Below, piece by piece: positions 15,001-30,000 of a stretch of DNA of 64,000 bases (position 1 is its first letter; every line of letters begins with the position of its first letter). The stretch is from Sipunculus nudus (Eukaryota > Annelida > Sipuncula > Golfingiida > Sipunculidae). Under the pieces are notes generated by a model that searched no databases, was not told the DNA's origin, and was given only the letters and a program-made list of their open reading frames with translations. Both the position numbers and the translations under genes were made by a program. Where the stretch lies: assembly GCA_026874595.1 (NCBI GenBank), contig CM049317.1, forward strand, positions 63,878,118 through 63,942,117. Reading direction: 5' to 3'.

Positions 15001-18000
15001 TACGCATTTTTTCTCTATTTTTGAGATATATAAATACAGACACAATCTTGGCCTGTTGGTTAATCTGTTTGATGCTTCAGTTGAATTGGTATATACTACC
15101 ATTCAGATGATAAAATTTCCTTTTACGAATCTCTTCCCAGTAAGCTGAGTGTCATGACCCATGGGTCACTTGTTTACATTGTAACCAACAACTGTTCATA
15201 TCATAATTTACATTCTCATTCAGTAAAGATGTTGCCATCTACATGTCATGGACTTATACTTAAACCAAATGTAACAAAAACACCTGGTTGTTACTGTAGT
15301 TTTAGAAACACTACTGCTGGTACATGTTTTGCTATAACATGGTATATCAATAAGCCTTTGATTTTGGTTGTATTATCTGGGGCATTCGAAACATGATAGA
15401 TGCAAAATATATCTTAACATTCAGTATTATTTCCTGCACTGGTATAAAGTTTCCGTTCATAAATTGTCTGGGAGAATCTTTTAATTGAGCAAAAATGTAA
15501 GATTTTATTGAAATAAAATCAGATGTTGTATATCTTAATGTTGGTTGTTTAGTTAGAACTAAACATGATATCCAGCAGTTTTATTGTGTGTATTCTGGTT
15601 ATTTTCAGCTGGAGAGTGTGGAATTGGGGAGAAAAAATGTTCTGACGGTAAATGCCGAAGACGTTGTCGTAAGTGCTGGTCACCTGCTTGTCAGGTGATC
15701 CTGTTTAAATTGAATAAATTACCCATTAAGTCTACTGTTCAAATTAAAAGATAAAATATTTTATATTGAAATTGTACAGTAGTTTGTTTACACAAAACGG
15801 TTACCCAACAAATATTTTTTTCCCATGAAACCAGTGGCAAGTTTATGGAGATATCAATATGTTTCCCTTCATCTTTGTTGATGAGACTTTGAGAGCCATA
15901 TATGGAGAATAAACTCCCCTCCACTACTCCTGTCCATCTGTGGATATTTTGAGTGAACCTTTTAGCTTATGCAATAGTGTGGTGTTGTGCATCATTCTTT
16001 ATCCACAAGTTAACCTGTACTATCTCAAAGCAGCAGAAGCTAGCATCACCAAATTTTATGCATAAAATCAGTCCTGTAAAAAAACATATGGGTTTTACTT
16101 TTTATTATTTTGCTGTCTGCATTGACTTAGATTTTATAGGGATAAGCAAAAAATCCTTTAAAAAGTTTTCTCTGCAACTGTCAAGCCAAATTTTCAATAT
16201 TTCACAGAGATAATCCCAGAAACCTCTCCAAAATCTCTCTCACGTTTTTTCGAATGGTTCCAATTAGTGATTCTTGGCCGAGTTACAGGAAGTTGAACTT
16301 CGTCATTTGGCCAAATAAGCATACTAACATTACAATCTCAGAAACAGCAGGAGCTAGCATCACCAAATTTTATACAAACATCAGTCCCATGTCAAATGTT
16401 ATGGGATTGAGCTTTTTGTGATGCCAACTGCATACATTGACTTACATTTTATGAAGAAAAGCTAGAAAACCTTTAAAAATCTTCTAGGAAATCATTCAAC
16501 CAAAATGTTTAATATTTCACAAACATATCCAACCGGTCATCCGACAAAGTTGTTGTCTTTACATGTAGCTTACTGGTCTGATAGAAAATTTTATGGGGAT
16601 TGGGTCAGACGAGGAATCCAGCTGAATTTTATACATCACATATGGGTTCCCCCAGGATTAACAAGTTTATCAGCATAAGCCATGACCTAGAACATTCTGA
16701 AAACATTGATTTAAGGCCAAAATAAAAAAAAGGTATGGTTCTCAGGCACTTTTTTTCAGAAATCAATGCGGGCGGGCGCTTTTTTTATTTTAAATTTTTT
16801 GGTATGTTTCCATAAAAATGTCAAATGATAAGGGAAAAGCATGAAAATAACAGTTTTTTTTTTGCTAAATAAGTAAAAGCACTACAAAACAAAGGAAATT
16901 GTATGGTTTTACCTTCTTGAAAGAAATGTCGGAGCGGCAGCAGCTCAAAATTGGAAAGTTTTTATTGAAAATCAAAATAAAAATTTTTGATGCGGGGGTT
17001 TAAAACTGATGTGGGCGGTGCCTGAGAACCATACCTTTAATTTTTTTTTTTGGCCTAAATCATTGTTAATATATTAAACATTTGCCTATCATTCACTGAT
17101 CTGCCCTGTATCTTTTTCAATCCAAGCAGCTGGTTTCTTGTTCTTTTACTGCCACTTTTCACAAAGCAGGAGTACATACATATAAAATATGTAAAAACAA
17201 AAATATATTTACAAAATATGTCATTTTGAAAATGCATCCCTATCTAAAAATGAATATTTGGGTATTAACTATCATTTTTTAGTTCAGCTGACTATAAATC
17301 ATCTGAGCTATCGTCATGGTCCGTCGTCGGTCTGTCTGCCGTCCGTCCAGTTGTCTGTCCGTAAGACTGGCACGTTCGACACCATTGGACAGACACATCT
17401 GAAATTCCGCATACAGTTAGATGTCCCTGAAATCTCCTACTAGCCGAAAATTGGGTCAATAGGACTTGATCCTTCAAGATTTTAAGGAAAAACCTCAATT
17501 TCTTTTTAAATCTATTTTCACACTTTAGGACTGCCTAATATCAAAACCGCTCATCTGGTTTTCTTCATATTTACCATAAATATTCCTCTATATAGTTCCT
17601 ATGTACCTGCCATAAATTAAGTAAGGATTATATAATTTAAAAAAAAAAGTTATGGAATCTGTAAAAAATCAGGAAAGATATTTGGTTAGAGAAAAAATTT
17701 AAAGCTAGGGACTTTTTCTTTTAATAATCAACCTTAATTAATCAAAATTAATTGTATAACAAAAATTAGATGAAAATTTGTGAATCTTTTTAAAATATTG
17801 GCAAAAATATAAAATTGGTACCTTAAATTTTTCCCAAGTTTGATCATGGCATGATTCTTTCTTGTAAGAACATTTTATTTACGTTTCACAGTCATGATAT
17901 ATATAAAGATTTAATCTTCTAAATTCTGAAATTTGAAAGTAAAAGCTTAACAATTTTTCTAGTTATTGAATTTTTTTCTGAGGCTCTAATGTATTTACAT

Positions 18001-21000
18001 TTTGAACCTTCAGACCAGCCATGTCTGGTCCCTACAGTCTTGCCTGGTTAAACATTTTAGTGATGCAATATTGTTTTTAAAATGTAGAATCACATGTGCC
18101 CCCCCCCCCCTCCAACCAGATATGTTGCATTTCTTATATTTTTAAACCGATTGCTGTTTCCGATCCAGTGTATACAACTTCCTGAATCCAGTGTTATTTT
18201 CAGATATTATTTTTGCTTATTTAAAAATTATATTTTTAGAAAAAATAAACACATCTGTGTTTCTATTAAAAATCTATTTTCATACTTCATGACTGCCTAA
18301 TATCAAAACCACTCATCTGGTTTTCTTCATATTCACCATAAATATTCCTCAGTATAATTTCTGTGTACTTCTTAGAAATTAAGTCTGTATTATATAATTT
18401 AAAAAAGTTATGGGCCCAAACATAATGGACTTTGTAAAAAATTCAGGGAATATATTTGGTCACTCACGACCAAAAATGTTAAACCTAGGGACTTTTTTTC
18501 AGTAATACAACTTTAGTTAATCAAAATTTAATTGTATACCAAAAATTTGATCAAAATCTGTTAAATTTTTTTAAATATTAGCAAAAATATAAATTTGGTA
18601 TCTTAAATTTTCCCCCAGTTTGACCATGGCATGTTTCTTTCTTGTAAGAAATGTATTATCACATATGGTAACCCTGACCTCCCCCTGACCAGTCACTTCA
18701 GATTGTTTTCTTCTATAGGTTACCCACATGTCCTATCAGTAACTTCTTCTCTGAACTCCAAGTTTTAGTCTCTCAAGTTGACCTCAACCTGCCTACAGTG
18801 ATCATGGGCGATTTCAATATTGACATTTCTAATATAATATATAGCACCAAGTTGACACAATTATGTCAACTCTTTAAATGTCAACAACTGGTCAGAGAAC
18901 CAACCAATGACAATGGAAATACCATAAATCTTGTCATTCCTAACTGTTTAAATGCTCAGTTTCAACATTAGAAAACACATGGTCAGATCACAAGATATTA
19001 TAAGCAACAATCACCCATTCTTCAATTCAGATCAAACATGGCAACTTCTCATAGCTTAATCTACTATTTCTTCTCTTAAGATACTTTTTGAGACATTCTG
19101 TTTCCTCTCCCATTCAGCAACAACTGCTTCCCAAAACATATCAGTATTCTACTTTTCCATAAATATTTTGATTTATTGTATCCCCAGACAATGTCGGGGG
19201 ATACTATGTTTTCATACCGGTCCCGCCGCCGCCCCATATAAATCTTGTTGGCACGATAACTCAAAAAATATTTCACGGATCTTTACCAAACTTGGTATAT
19301 GTATAAATATGGGTGAGAGGACAACGCCTATATAAAATGAGGTCATGACCTTGACTAGGAGAGAGTCCTTGACCTGGAATACATCCAATTTTGAGGAAAA
19401 TCACACAAATTCTTAAATATCTCAAGAAATCTTGCATGGATTGATCCCAAAATCAAGTTGATAGAAGATCATGGATAGGGTTGTCATGTTCCATAAACTG
19501 GTGGTGCCACCTATTATTTTTTTAACTTGTATTCGTGCCGTTTAATACCCCCAACGTTGCCACTTAACAGGACTGTGAGCATTATAAGTCAAAAACTATC
19601 AGACAGATTTCTTTCATATTATGCATATACATAGACATGGGTTATGGGATGATGTATATATAAATTGGGGTCATGACCTTTCCTATTAGAGTGGTGTTGA
19701 CTATGAATATTGCCATATATGGTGAAAATTACACAAAATCATTAATATCCCAATAAGGGATGCAAGGATTGGTCCAAAAATCAACTTGATCGAAGATCTT
19801 GGATAGTATTGTCATGTACTGGAAACCAGTGGCGCCACCTGTTATTCTTTTACTTGTTTTTGTGCCATTTAATACCCCATCATTGTCACTTAACAGTACT
19901 GTGAGCATTATAAGTCAAAAACTAATGGACAGATTTCTTTCATATTATGCATATACATAGATATGGGTTATTGGATGTTTTTTTTTTTAAATTGGGGTCA
20001 TGACCTTTCCTATGAGAGTGGCCTTGACCTTGAATATTGCCATATATGGTGAAAATCACACAAAATCAATATCTCAATAAGGCATGCATTGATTGGTCCA
20101 AAAATCAACTTGACCAAAGATCTTGGATAGTGTTGTCATGTACCAGAAACTGGTAGCGCCACCTGTTATTATTTTACTTGTTTTCGTGCCATTTAATACC
20201 CCATCATTGTCACTAATGGACAGATTTTTTTAAATTATGCATATACATAGACATGGGTTGGGGGATAATGTATATTGATATTGGGGTCATGACCTTTTCT
20301 ATGAGAGTGACCTTTTCTATGAGTGTGGTCTGATATTAATTGTTGCTGAAGATGGGAGGCCTATTCTTAAAGGGGGCGGGATTAATTGTCTGGGGATACT
20401 TTGGCACCTAGAAATGTCTAGTTAAATGTGTTTTTTTATACTTGCAAATCTCCACTTCCTTCCTCTGCAATTTACAACATCTGGTCATTCCCAATGCAAT
20501 ATTTTAGACACACCTACTTGTACATATTTGAAATACTGATACTTCTATATTACTATTCTGCTCAACTACATAATTAATACAAAAAATTACATCTGTCAAA
20601 ATGAAATTTTACAGACCTACATACAACGGTGGTTATACAATTATATCTGTTACATTCAGCTAAGCGCAGTGACCAATTTGTCCCTTGTTTTAAATTTCAT
20701 GCCTTTATCATAAAATGCACAATTTTGCCAATATTTGAAATTAAGCATTCTAACTATATATACAAACACATTTTATCTGCAACCACGGCAGCACAAAAGG
20801 AATCAGCCTTGCTGCAATTGGCTTTAAAGGAATCATAGCTTAAAGGTGAAGGTTTGGGTTTATAGTTTGTTATCACCAGCAGTATAAGTCTCATCTGGCT
20901 TTACACTTTGCCTTCCTGGTCTTTCAGGCCTGGTAATCAGCTCCCTAAATAGAATATAATCCAGGCCATAATAATTGCTAGAAGGTTATATGCTCTACAT

Positions 21001-24000
21001 TTGCATTCCATCCATGACCAGTACCCATTCACTCCTGGGTCAACAGAGAGCACCTTTGTAGTAAAGACTTTGGCATAAAGTCTAAGCACAGATGACATTC
21101 AAAAAGAGATCTGAACCCACAACCTTATGGTCTCAAGTCCAGCACCCTTACCTTTATGCCTCCACTCTTAACCCAAAAAAGAATGAATTAAAGAGGACTC
21201 TGATCTCGTAGAAGTCAACCTTTTGTCAAATTGTCTAGTAGAAATGTGCTGTAGTTTATAAGTAACAGGTCCAGACAGATATACATACATCCTGACATAC
21301 GTACATATATATTAGATGCTTCCATTTAGACTGACAGACCAATTTGCTGCACACCTGACCATGAAAGAGTAAAGGATGCTGGACATAACTGGTACTTTAT
21401 ATATATATATATATATATATATAATTTGTTCTTCTGATTTTCAGCTGGGGACTGTAGCTCATTTGAGAAAAAATGTCCTGATGGGACCTGCGTAAGCAGA
21501 CACACTGGTCGTTGTCGTAAGTACAGATACTTTAAATGTACATAACAGGGATCATAATACTTAGACATTTTTACCTTTCCAACAGAAAGGCATTTATACA
21601 GGTATGCCTTTCTGCAGAAAAATTTCCTTTCAACTAAAGATGCTTCCTACCATCATATCAAACCTTACTAAAAACATAAATACTAAGTTACTGTATATAC
21701 AAGTAAGCTTTGGAATTATTACATTATTATCTGCATGCGGGCCTACTTATCTTTTAAGATGTTGTACCATCTAATTATGGCCCAAAATTTCATATTTCTA
21801 AATAAGCTATTATTTATAATAACCTTATTTGTCCTTAATAATTGTATGAATTCTGAATAAACTTGTTTTTCTCCATGATTTATGTCTTGAATAACTATAT
21901 TTGTCATGTAAAAACATATCTGCATTTATCTTTATATTCTAAATAATTAAGAAATTACAATCAAACAGATTTATTCTCAATAAACTAACTGGGCAGAATA
22001 TACTCAAAAAAGTTTTGCCCTGAATAACTTTATAAATGCAATATAACCTTGTCATAGATAACACAGTTTTAACTTTGAAAGCGTATTTCCCCTGAAAAAA
22101 AAATCTTGTAAATACTGAATAAATTTACCTTGAGTTACCTTATAAATGCTTTATAACCTCTCTTCCAGCTGGGGATTGTCACTCATTTGAGAAAAAATGT
22201 CCTGATGGTACATGCAAGAGTCGTTGCCGTAAGTATTCAAAATGATTTTTAGCTCAGCTGACTGAAAGGTCATCTGAGCTATAGCGATCACTCTTTATCT
22301 GTCCGTCCTGCCGTCCGTCCGTCCGTTAACAGGGCACAAATCGTAACCACTGGACCTGGAATCTTCTAACTTGGCATCCTGGGAGGTCCATAAAAAATCT
22401 CCTTGGAAACCTAAAATGAGGTCTCTGTTACCCATATTCTACGAGCTATGGGGCTCCGAAGAAACCCCCCCAGAATAATGGAAAATTTGATACAAAAGCT
22501 CAAATATCTGAACAACTAATGCATTGATCACCATGATTTTTTACATGGATATTGATCATGGAGGGTTTCAACAGTTTATGCAGACTGGTGGCGCCACCTG
22601 TATTTTTTCGATTTTTTATGATTTTTTTTCTTCTTTTGAGACCTCTTAAGATGCCGTCATCTGTTAACAGGGCACAATTCGTAATGACTGGACATAGAAT
22701 CTTCTCTCTCGACATACACAGAGGCCCATAAAAAGTCTCTTTGGAAACCTGAAATTAGGTCTCTGTTACCCATAACCTCTGAGCTATGGGGATCTGAAGT
22801 ACCCCCCTGAATAATGGAAAATTTGATACAAAAGCTCAAGTATCTGAACAACTATTGCATTGATCACCATGATTCTTTGCATGGATATTGATCATGGAAT
22901 GTGTCATCAGTTTCTGCAGTATGGTGGTGCCACCTGTATTTCTTTAGCTCAGCTGACTGATAGGTCATCTGAGCTATAGTGATCACCCTTTGTCTGTCGT
23001 CTGTACGGCCATCCGGTTGTCCGTTAACAGGGCACAAATTGTAACCGCTGGACCTGGAATCTTCTCATTTGACATCCAGGGAGGTCAATGAAAAATCTCC
23101 TTGGAAACCTGAAATTAGGTCTCTGTTACCCATATTCTTCGAGCTATGGGGCTCCGAAGTGCCCCCCAGAATAATGCAAAATTTGATACAAAAGCTCAAG
23201 TATCTGAATAACTACTGCATTGACCACCATTATTCTTTGAATGGTATTGATCATGGGATGTTCCATTTACTGCAGACTGGTGGGGCCACCTATATTTTTT
23301 CCAAATTTTACGAATTTTTTTCTCTTTTTTTCAGACCTGCAATGAAACTCTCATCTGTTAACAGGGCACAAATCGTAACCACTGGACCTGGAATCTTGAA
23401 AGTTAATATCCAGGGAGGTCCATGAAAAATCTCCTGGAAAACCTGAAATTAGGTCTCTGTTTCCCATATCCTTCGAGCTATGGGGCTCCAAATTACCCCT
23501 CAGAATAATGCAAAATTTGATACAAAAGCTCAAGTATCTGAATAACTACTGCATTGATCACCATGATTTTTGCATGAATATTGATCATGGAGTGTTCTAT
23601 CAATTCCTGCAAACTGGTGGCGCCACCTGTATTTTTTCCAATCTTTACAAATTTTCTTCTTTATTTTTGAGACCTTCAAAGAAGCTGTCATCTTTTAACA
23701 GGGCACAAATCGTAACCACTGGACCTGGATTCTTCTAACTTGACATCAAGGGAGGTCCATGAAAAGTCTCTGTGAAAACATGAAATTAGGTCTCTGTTAC
23801 CCATATCCTTCGTAGTAAGTACCGCTCAGAAAAATTAAAAATTTGATACAAAAGCTCCAGTATCTGAATAACTTATGCATTTATCACCATGATTCTTTGC
23901 AGGCATATTGATCATAGAGTGTTTCATCAGTTCCTGCAGACTGTTGGCACCACCTATATTTTTTTTTTAATTTGTACGCATTTTTTTCTCTTTTAGAGAC

Positions 24001-27000
24001 TTTCAAATAAAGCCTCATCTTGTAACAGGCCACAAATCGTAACTGCTGGACCTGGAATCTTCTAACTTGACATCTAGGGAGGTCCATGAAAAGTCTTCAT
24101 GTAAATCTGAAATTAGGTCTCTGTTACCCATATCCTCTGAGCTATAGGGCTCGTAAATACCCCCAAGTATAATTAAAAATTTGATACAATCAAAAGCTCC
24201 AGTATCTGAATAACTAATGCCTTGATAGCCATGATTCTTGGGATATATATTGATCATGGAGTGTTTCATCAGTTCCTGCAGACTGGTGGCTCTATCTGTA
24301 TTTTTATGCATTTTAGTTTCTATTTGTGAGACCTTCAAATGAAGTTGTCATCTGTCCAAAAGCCCAATGAAACCCATTTCTTAGGACTCTTCACAACATT
24401 CATGATTTGTTTGCACTCTGGCAGTCATTTTGCTCATTGTTCAACATTCCTTGAATTCAGCTGAGCGTCATGGCCCATTGGCCACTTGTTAGCTTATCTG
24501 AGCAATATCTATAGAGATGAGCCTTTGTACACTGTCCATCAGGTCAAAAATAAAAAAGCCAGCTTTTCACGTGCCATATATTTAGAATTTATGTGATTTC
24601 TGAGTTTCTTGGGGTACTTATTTATTAATATTTGTTAATGAAATTCTCATGATGCACCTGTGATGGTGGAAGAGCTTGTTTATCCACAAGCTGAACAGGG
24701 TACAAGTGCCCAAGTTGACAAACAAAAAAAAAACATGTAATTGGAAGTGGTTAAAAGGGCCCAATCACTAAGAAAGCATGTTAAATTAACACAAAAAATT
24801 GCTTCTTCCCTTTAAAATAAATCAGTACCTGCCAGAATTTGAGTTTAAACTGTTTGCTTACTTGTGTAAACAGGTGTTAAAAGATGTTGACCGGGCGCGA
24901 TAATGGCTGTCAACATAAACACAGAACGTTGGGTCATGTGCTTCGAAGAGCCACAGCACAAGTCAATCAGATGATGCCCTGACTGACTTGGCCCAAAAAA
25001 ATGTAATACATGTTCCTGCTGGCTGAACATGCTGTTGCAGCTCACAATCAAACCTCTGGTCAGGGGTTGTTATTGTAAACAGACACACATGAACTGTGTT
25101 TTCCAACAAGCAGAGCCATAACAAGATGTTAAACAGCCATATGCGAGGTAGTTAGACTGTGTGCTGGGATGGTTTTGCTGGGAAACTTTTGTATAAAGCA
25201 AATCTGAACTGATAGTATGAAAGAATAGGCATTATGTCCCTATAATTCGCAGGAGTTGAATGATCACCACTTTTTGTTGGTGAGAGCACATGATGCAGTG
25301 CCATCTTTTTCTCATTGACAAACTCTTTCTGAATTATTGTATCCCCAGACAAAGTCGGGGGATACTATGTTTTCATACCGGTCCCGCCGCCGCCGCATAT
25401 AAATCTTGTTGGCGCGATAACCAAAAAAAAATATTTCACAGAACTTTACCAAACTTGGTATATGTATAGATATGGGTAAGAGGACAAAGCCTATTTAAAA
25501 TGAGGTCATGACCTTTTCTAGGAGAGTGTCCTTGACCTTGAATAGGTCCAATTTTGGGGAAAATTACACAAATTCTTTAATATCTCAGGAAATCTTGCAT
25601 GGATTGATCCCAAAATCAAGTTGATGGAAGATCATGGATAGGGTTGTCATGTTCCAGAAACTGGTGGCGCCACCTATAATTCTTAACTTGTTTTCGTGCC
25701 GTTTTATACCCCCAAAATTGCCACCTTACAGTACTGTGAGCATTATAAGTCAAAAACTAATGGACAGATTTCTTTTATATTATGCATATGCATAGGTATG
25801 GGTTATGGGATGATGTTTATTTAAATTGGGGTCATGACCTTTCCCATGATAGTGGCCTTGACCTTGAATATTGCCATATATGGTGAAAATCACACACCTC
25901 TTATGATATCTCCAGTGTTGATAGACATATGGATTTCAAACATGACTTATGTATGGCCCACCACTAAAGTAAGAACCCTATAGGTTCTAGGGTCATGAGG
26001 TCAAAGGTCAAGGTCACTGGACTGGCATTTTAAAAGATACTGTGGATGCATTTTAAGCCAAACTTTCATCCCAGGTCTTCCATCTTGAATATATAGCTCA
26101 CTTGCCAAAAGTGGATGATCCATATAAATTTTGGGGTCACAAGGTCAAAGGTCAAGGCCACAGGAGCTATCTGTCCAAAAATTAGTTTCTGGATGATAAT
26201 TCCTGCTTTTATTGATGTATTGATTTCAAATTTGACTTATATATGTCCCATTGAAAAAGCAAGACTCCAATTGATTTTGGGGTCATGAGGTCAAAGGTCA
26301 AGGTCACAGGACACATCTTTAAAAAGATTGTGGATGCATTTTCAGCCAAACATTTCATCTCAGACCTTTCATCTAGCACATATAAGTCATCTGCCAATAG
26401 AGGAAGACCCCTATCAGTTTTGAGGTCACAAGGTCAAAGATGAAGGTCACAGGAGCCATCTGTCCAAAAATGAGTTTCTTGATGATAATTCCTGCTTTTG
26501 TTGATGTATGGATTTCAAACTTGACTTGTATATGTCCCATTGGAAAAGCAAGTCCCAAATTGATTTCTGGGTCATGAGGTCAAAGGTCAAGGTCACAGGA
26601 CACATCTTTAAAAAGATTGTGGATGCAGTTTAAGCGAAACATTTCATCTCAGATCTTTCATCTTGCACATATAGTTCACCTGCCAATAGAGGAAGACCCC
26701 TATCAGTTTTGAGGTCACAAGGTCAAAGGTGAAGGTCACAGGAGCCATCTGTCAAAAAATTAGTTCCTGGATGATAATTCCTTCTATTATTGATGTATGG
26801 ATTTCAAACTTGACTTGTATTTGACCCATTGGAAAAGCAAGACCCAAATTGATTTCTGGGTCATGAGGTCAAAGGTCAAGGTCACAGGAAATCTCTTTAA
26901 AAAGATTGTGGATGCATTTTCAGCCAAACAATTCATCTCAGATCTTTCATCTTGCACATATAGTTCACCGGCCAAGAGTGGAAGACCCCTATCAATTTTA

Positions 27001-30000
27001 AGGTCACAAGGTCAAAGATGAAGGTCACAGGAGCCATCTGTCAAAAATTAGTTTCTTGATGATAATTCCTGCTTTTATTGATGTATGGATTTCAAACTTG
27101 ACTTGTATATGTCCCATTGGAAAAGCAAGACCCCAATTGATTTTGGGGTCATGAGGTCAAAGGTCAAGGTCACAGGACACATCTTTAAAAAGATGTGGAT
27201 GCATTTTCAGCCAAACATTTCATCTCAGATCTTTCATCTTGCACATATAGTTCTCCTGCCAAGAGGGGAAGAACACTATCAATTTTGAGGTCACAAGATC
27301 AAAGGTGAAGGTCACAGGAGCCATCTGTCCAAAAATTAGTTTCTTGATGATAATTCCTGCTTTTATTGATGTATGGATCTCAAACTAGACTTGTATATGT
27401 CCCATTGGAAAAGCAAGACCCCAATTGATTTTTGGGTCATGAGGTCAAAGGTCAAGGTCACAGGACACATCTTTAAAAAGATCAAGGTCACAGGACCAAT
27501 ATCTTCAACAAGATTGTGGATTGTTAGCTGGAAGAAACAATAAATGTGCCAAGTGTCACTATATGCTGCTAAAAATGGGGGTCTATTCTTAAAGGGGGGG
27601 GGGCCTACTATGTCTGGGGATACTCTGGTAACTGCGGTGCCAAGAAATGTCTAGTTTGCTGATGAGTTTGTTGGATGTATTTGGACAACAATTAAACAAA
27701 ATTATAAATTTGTGGATGTTAACAAAACAGAGAGTGTTTTGGGATAACAGCTATTTGACCTTTTTAGCTCAGCTCACTGAAAGTCATCTGAGCTAAAGCC
27801 ATCACTCTTTGACTGTCCATCTGTCTGTCTCTCTGTCTGTCCATCAGTTTGTCTGTCTGTTAACAAGGCACAAATCTTAACCACTGGACATAGAATATTC
27901 TTACATGACATCCAGAAAGGTCCATAAAAAATCTCTTTGGACACCTGAAATAAGGTCGAGATCTATGTTACCCATATCCCCTGAGCTATGGGGCTCCAAA
28001 ATACCCCCCTGAATAATTAAAAAAATGTGATACAAAAGCTCCACTATCTGAATAACTAATGCATTAATCACTATGATTTTTTGCATGTATTTTTATCATA
28101 GAGTGTTTGATCAGTTCCTGCAGACTGGTGACACCACCTTGGCTCCTAAGTATCCCAAAGAATAATTTAAATTTGATTCAAATGCTCCAGTATCTGAATA
28201 ACTAATACAAGAGATTTTTTATTTGATACACTTCAGAAATAGGAATTGACCTGTTTAATCAAAATATGCAGGAAGTCTAATCTTTGCTGGCTGACAGGTC
28301 ATTGTAACCTATCTTCTCCGAGCTTCAAAGCAAAACATAAAACAGGTGTTTTTGCTCCTCAGATGCTAACAATTTGTGCATTCTTAATTGACAAAAGCCA
28401 GATTTCTTAGGAACAGCTGGATGGATTGTCTTTGAATTCTGTGTGTTAAAGATATTACCTACAAAAGCAGAAATTCCAGTTTGCCCTAAAATGTGCAGTC
28501 ATTTAATGTTGACTTTTGTTGGACATTGTCAATCAGCAACTATGAGCAACTTATCAAGTTACCTTTGGCCAGGTACACAGTCAATCACCAGACATGAGAA
28601 AATTTTGCAAAATTGGGGCGACTCTCCCAAACAGAACAGATGCATTTTCTACCAGAACCAGTGTCAGCATGTTTTACCTGGAAAATATTTTATACAAAGG
28701 ATACAGTTTTAAAAGTTCTGGACCAAAAGTTGTAGGAACTATATGGTCGACTGAATAATAATGTCTTACCTTGCACTGAATTTGTATGAGACAAATAATC
28801 CACAATATGGAATATGGTTACTCACTTCACAATGATTGCAATATATTTATCACTGGAGAACAGAGATATAGCAATTCCAGCTGATGAAGTCAGTCAATGC
28901 GATGTAATATGCGAATGACCTTTGTGACTTCACTATTGTCCTATAAACAACTCTTGCAACCATAGACCTGGAAAGCCTTAGAACTGTGAAGGAACTTTTT
29001 TAGGGTTCATTAATAAAATTTATGGGGCGGAGCATAAGGGCTGTCGTGTTTAGATTTTTCACAGTCAGCCCTTACCCTGGGTGGGCACTCTGTAGGCTAA
29101 ATTCGAAGAATGTGCCCAACAGTCCTGTTGCAGTCATCTGCAAGAGCTCCTTTAGGGCTTTAATTTTTGTTATGACTAAAAGATGTATTGAATTGCAGGC
29201 CCTCATTTAAATTGTAATCGATTATTAAAGTCTGGCTTTATTCATATTGATTATTATATTTTGTATTTACTTTTCCAAAATCCTCTGTGAGCTCTTAAAT
29301 CTGACAGAGCAGATCACTGTGATGAAGTTCTTTACCATGTATGTGGCCTAAATCTACTTTAAACCTCTGCTGATCGACCAATTTTACCCATAGAAACCTA
29401 TGTGGCAGTGACAAAAAGAGGGAGAGACACATTGTTTCTTTTATTTACTGAAATTTACTAACATCCATTTTGCTAAAATTGCTTTTATGTTTTAAAAGTT
29501 TGAATTGAAGGTTAAGCATCAATAATTGAATCCATTCTAAGGGCCCTCACGATTCACAGCTTAGTTATAATCCAATAATGGGGATGATATTGCACTCAGG
29601 ACTGGCAGGTGCTGTACATGGAGCAGCTTGATGCCAGGATATCAATGTGTGAAAGTCCTGGGCAAACATCTAGCTCTGCTAGAAAAAGTTGGTGAAAGTT
29701 GATGTTCTTTGGCAAACATTGTTGAAGTTGAAAAATTTCAACGTGCTTAAAATTTGTCAGTGTTTATGGTAATAAAGGTTGGGGAAAATTCTGCTCAATT
29801 TCTTGCGCACTGGGTTAAGTTGTGCAGAGCTTGCAGAAAATTAAAGCTACGTTAGCAAATGTCAAATGAGACCCTGGCAGTGGTGAACTTACACACCAAA
29901 AGCTCCCGAAAACCAGGAAGCATCCACAAACACTCAGCTTTATATATGAGCATCACCTGACACTGACCTCAGCTGACCTATGCTGAGTACTCATTTGCCT

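Larger units (their letters stand above)
17280..20687 (+). mobile_element. Element D (Helitron-like) copy 2, with endonuclease remnant and nested element C
   Basis: The 5' hairpin is TAGTTCAGCTGACT/AAATCATCTGAGCT and the 3' end is CAGCTAAGCGCAGTGACCAA then TTTGTCCCTTG. It is interrupted by element C at 19178-20421. Two interior blocks (17.5-17.9 and 18.25-18.65 kb) repeat each other, sharing CTGCCTAATATCAAAACC. It carries a broken endonuclease frame at 18.7 kb. Confidence 0.6.

Noticed and set aside
26209-27288. Repeated frames containing phrases such as FKLDLYMSHWKSKTPID
   Set aside because: They recur each 288 bp in the element C array and appear on both strands. This is not coding.
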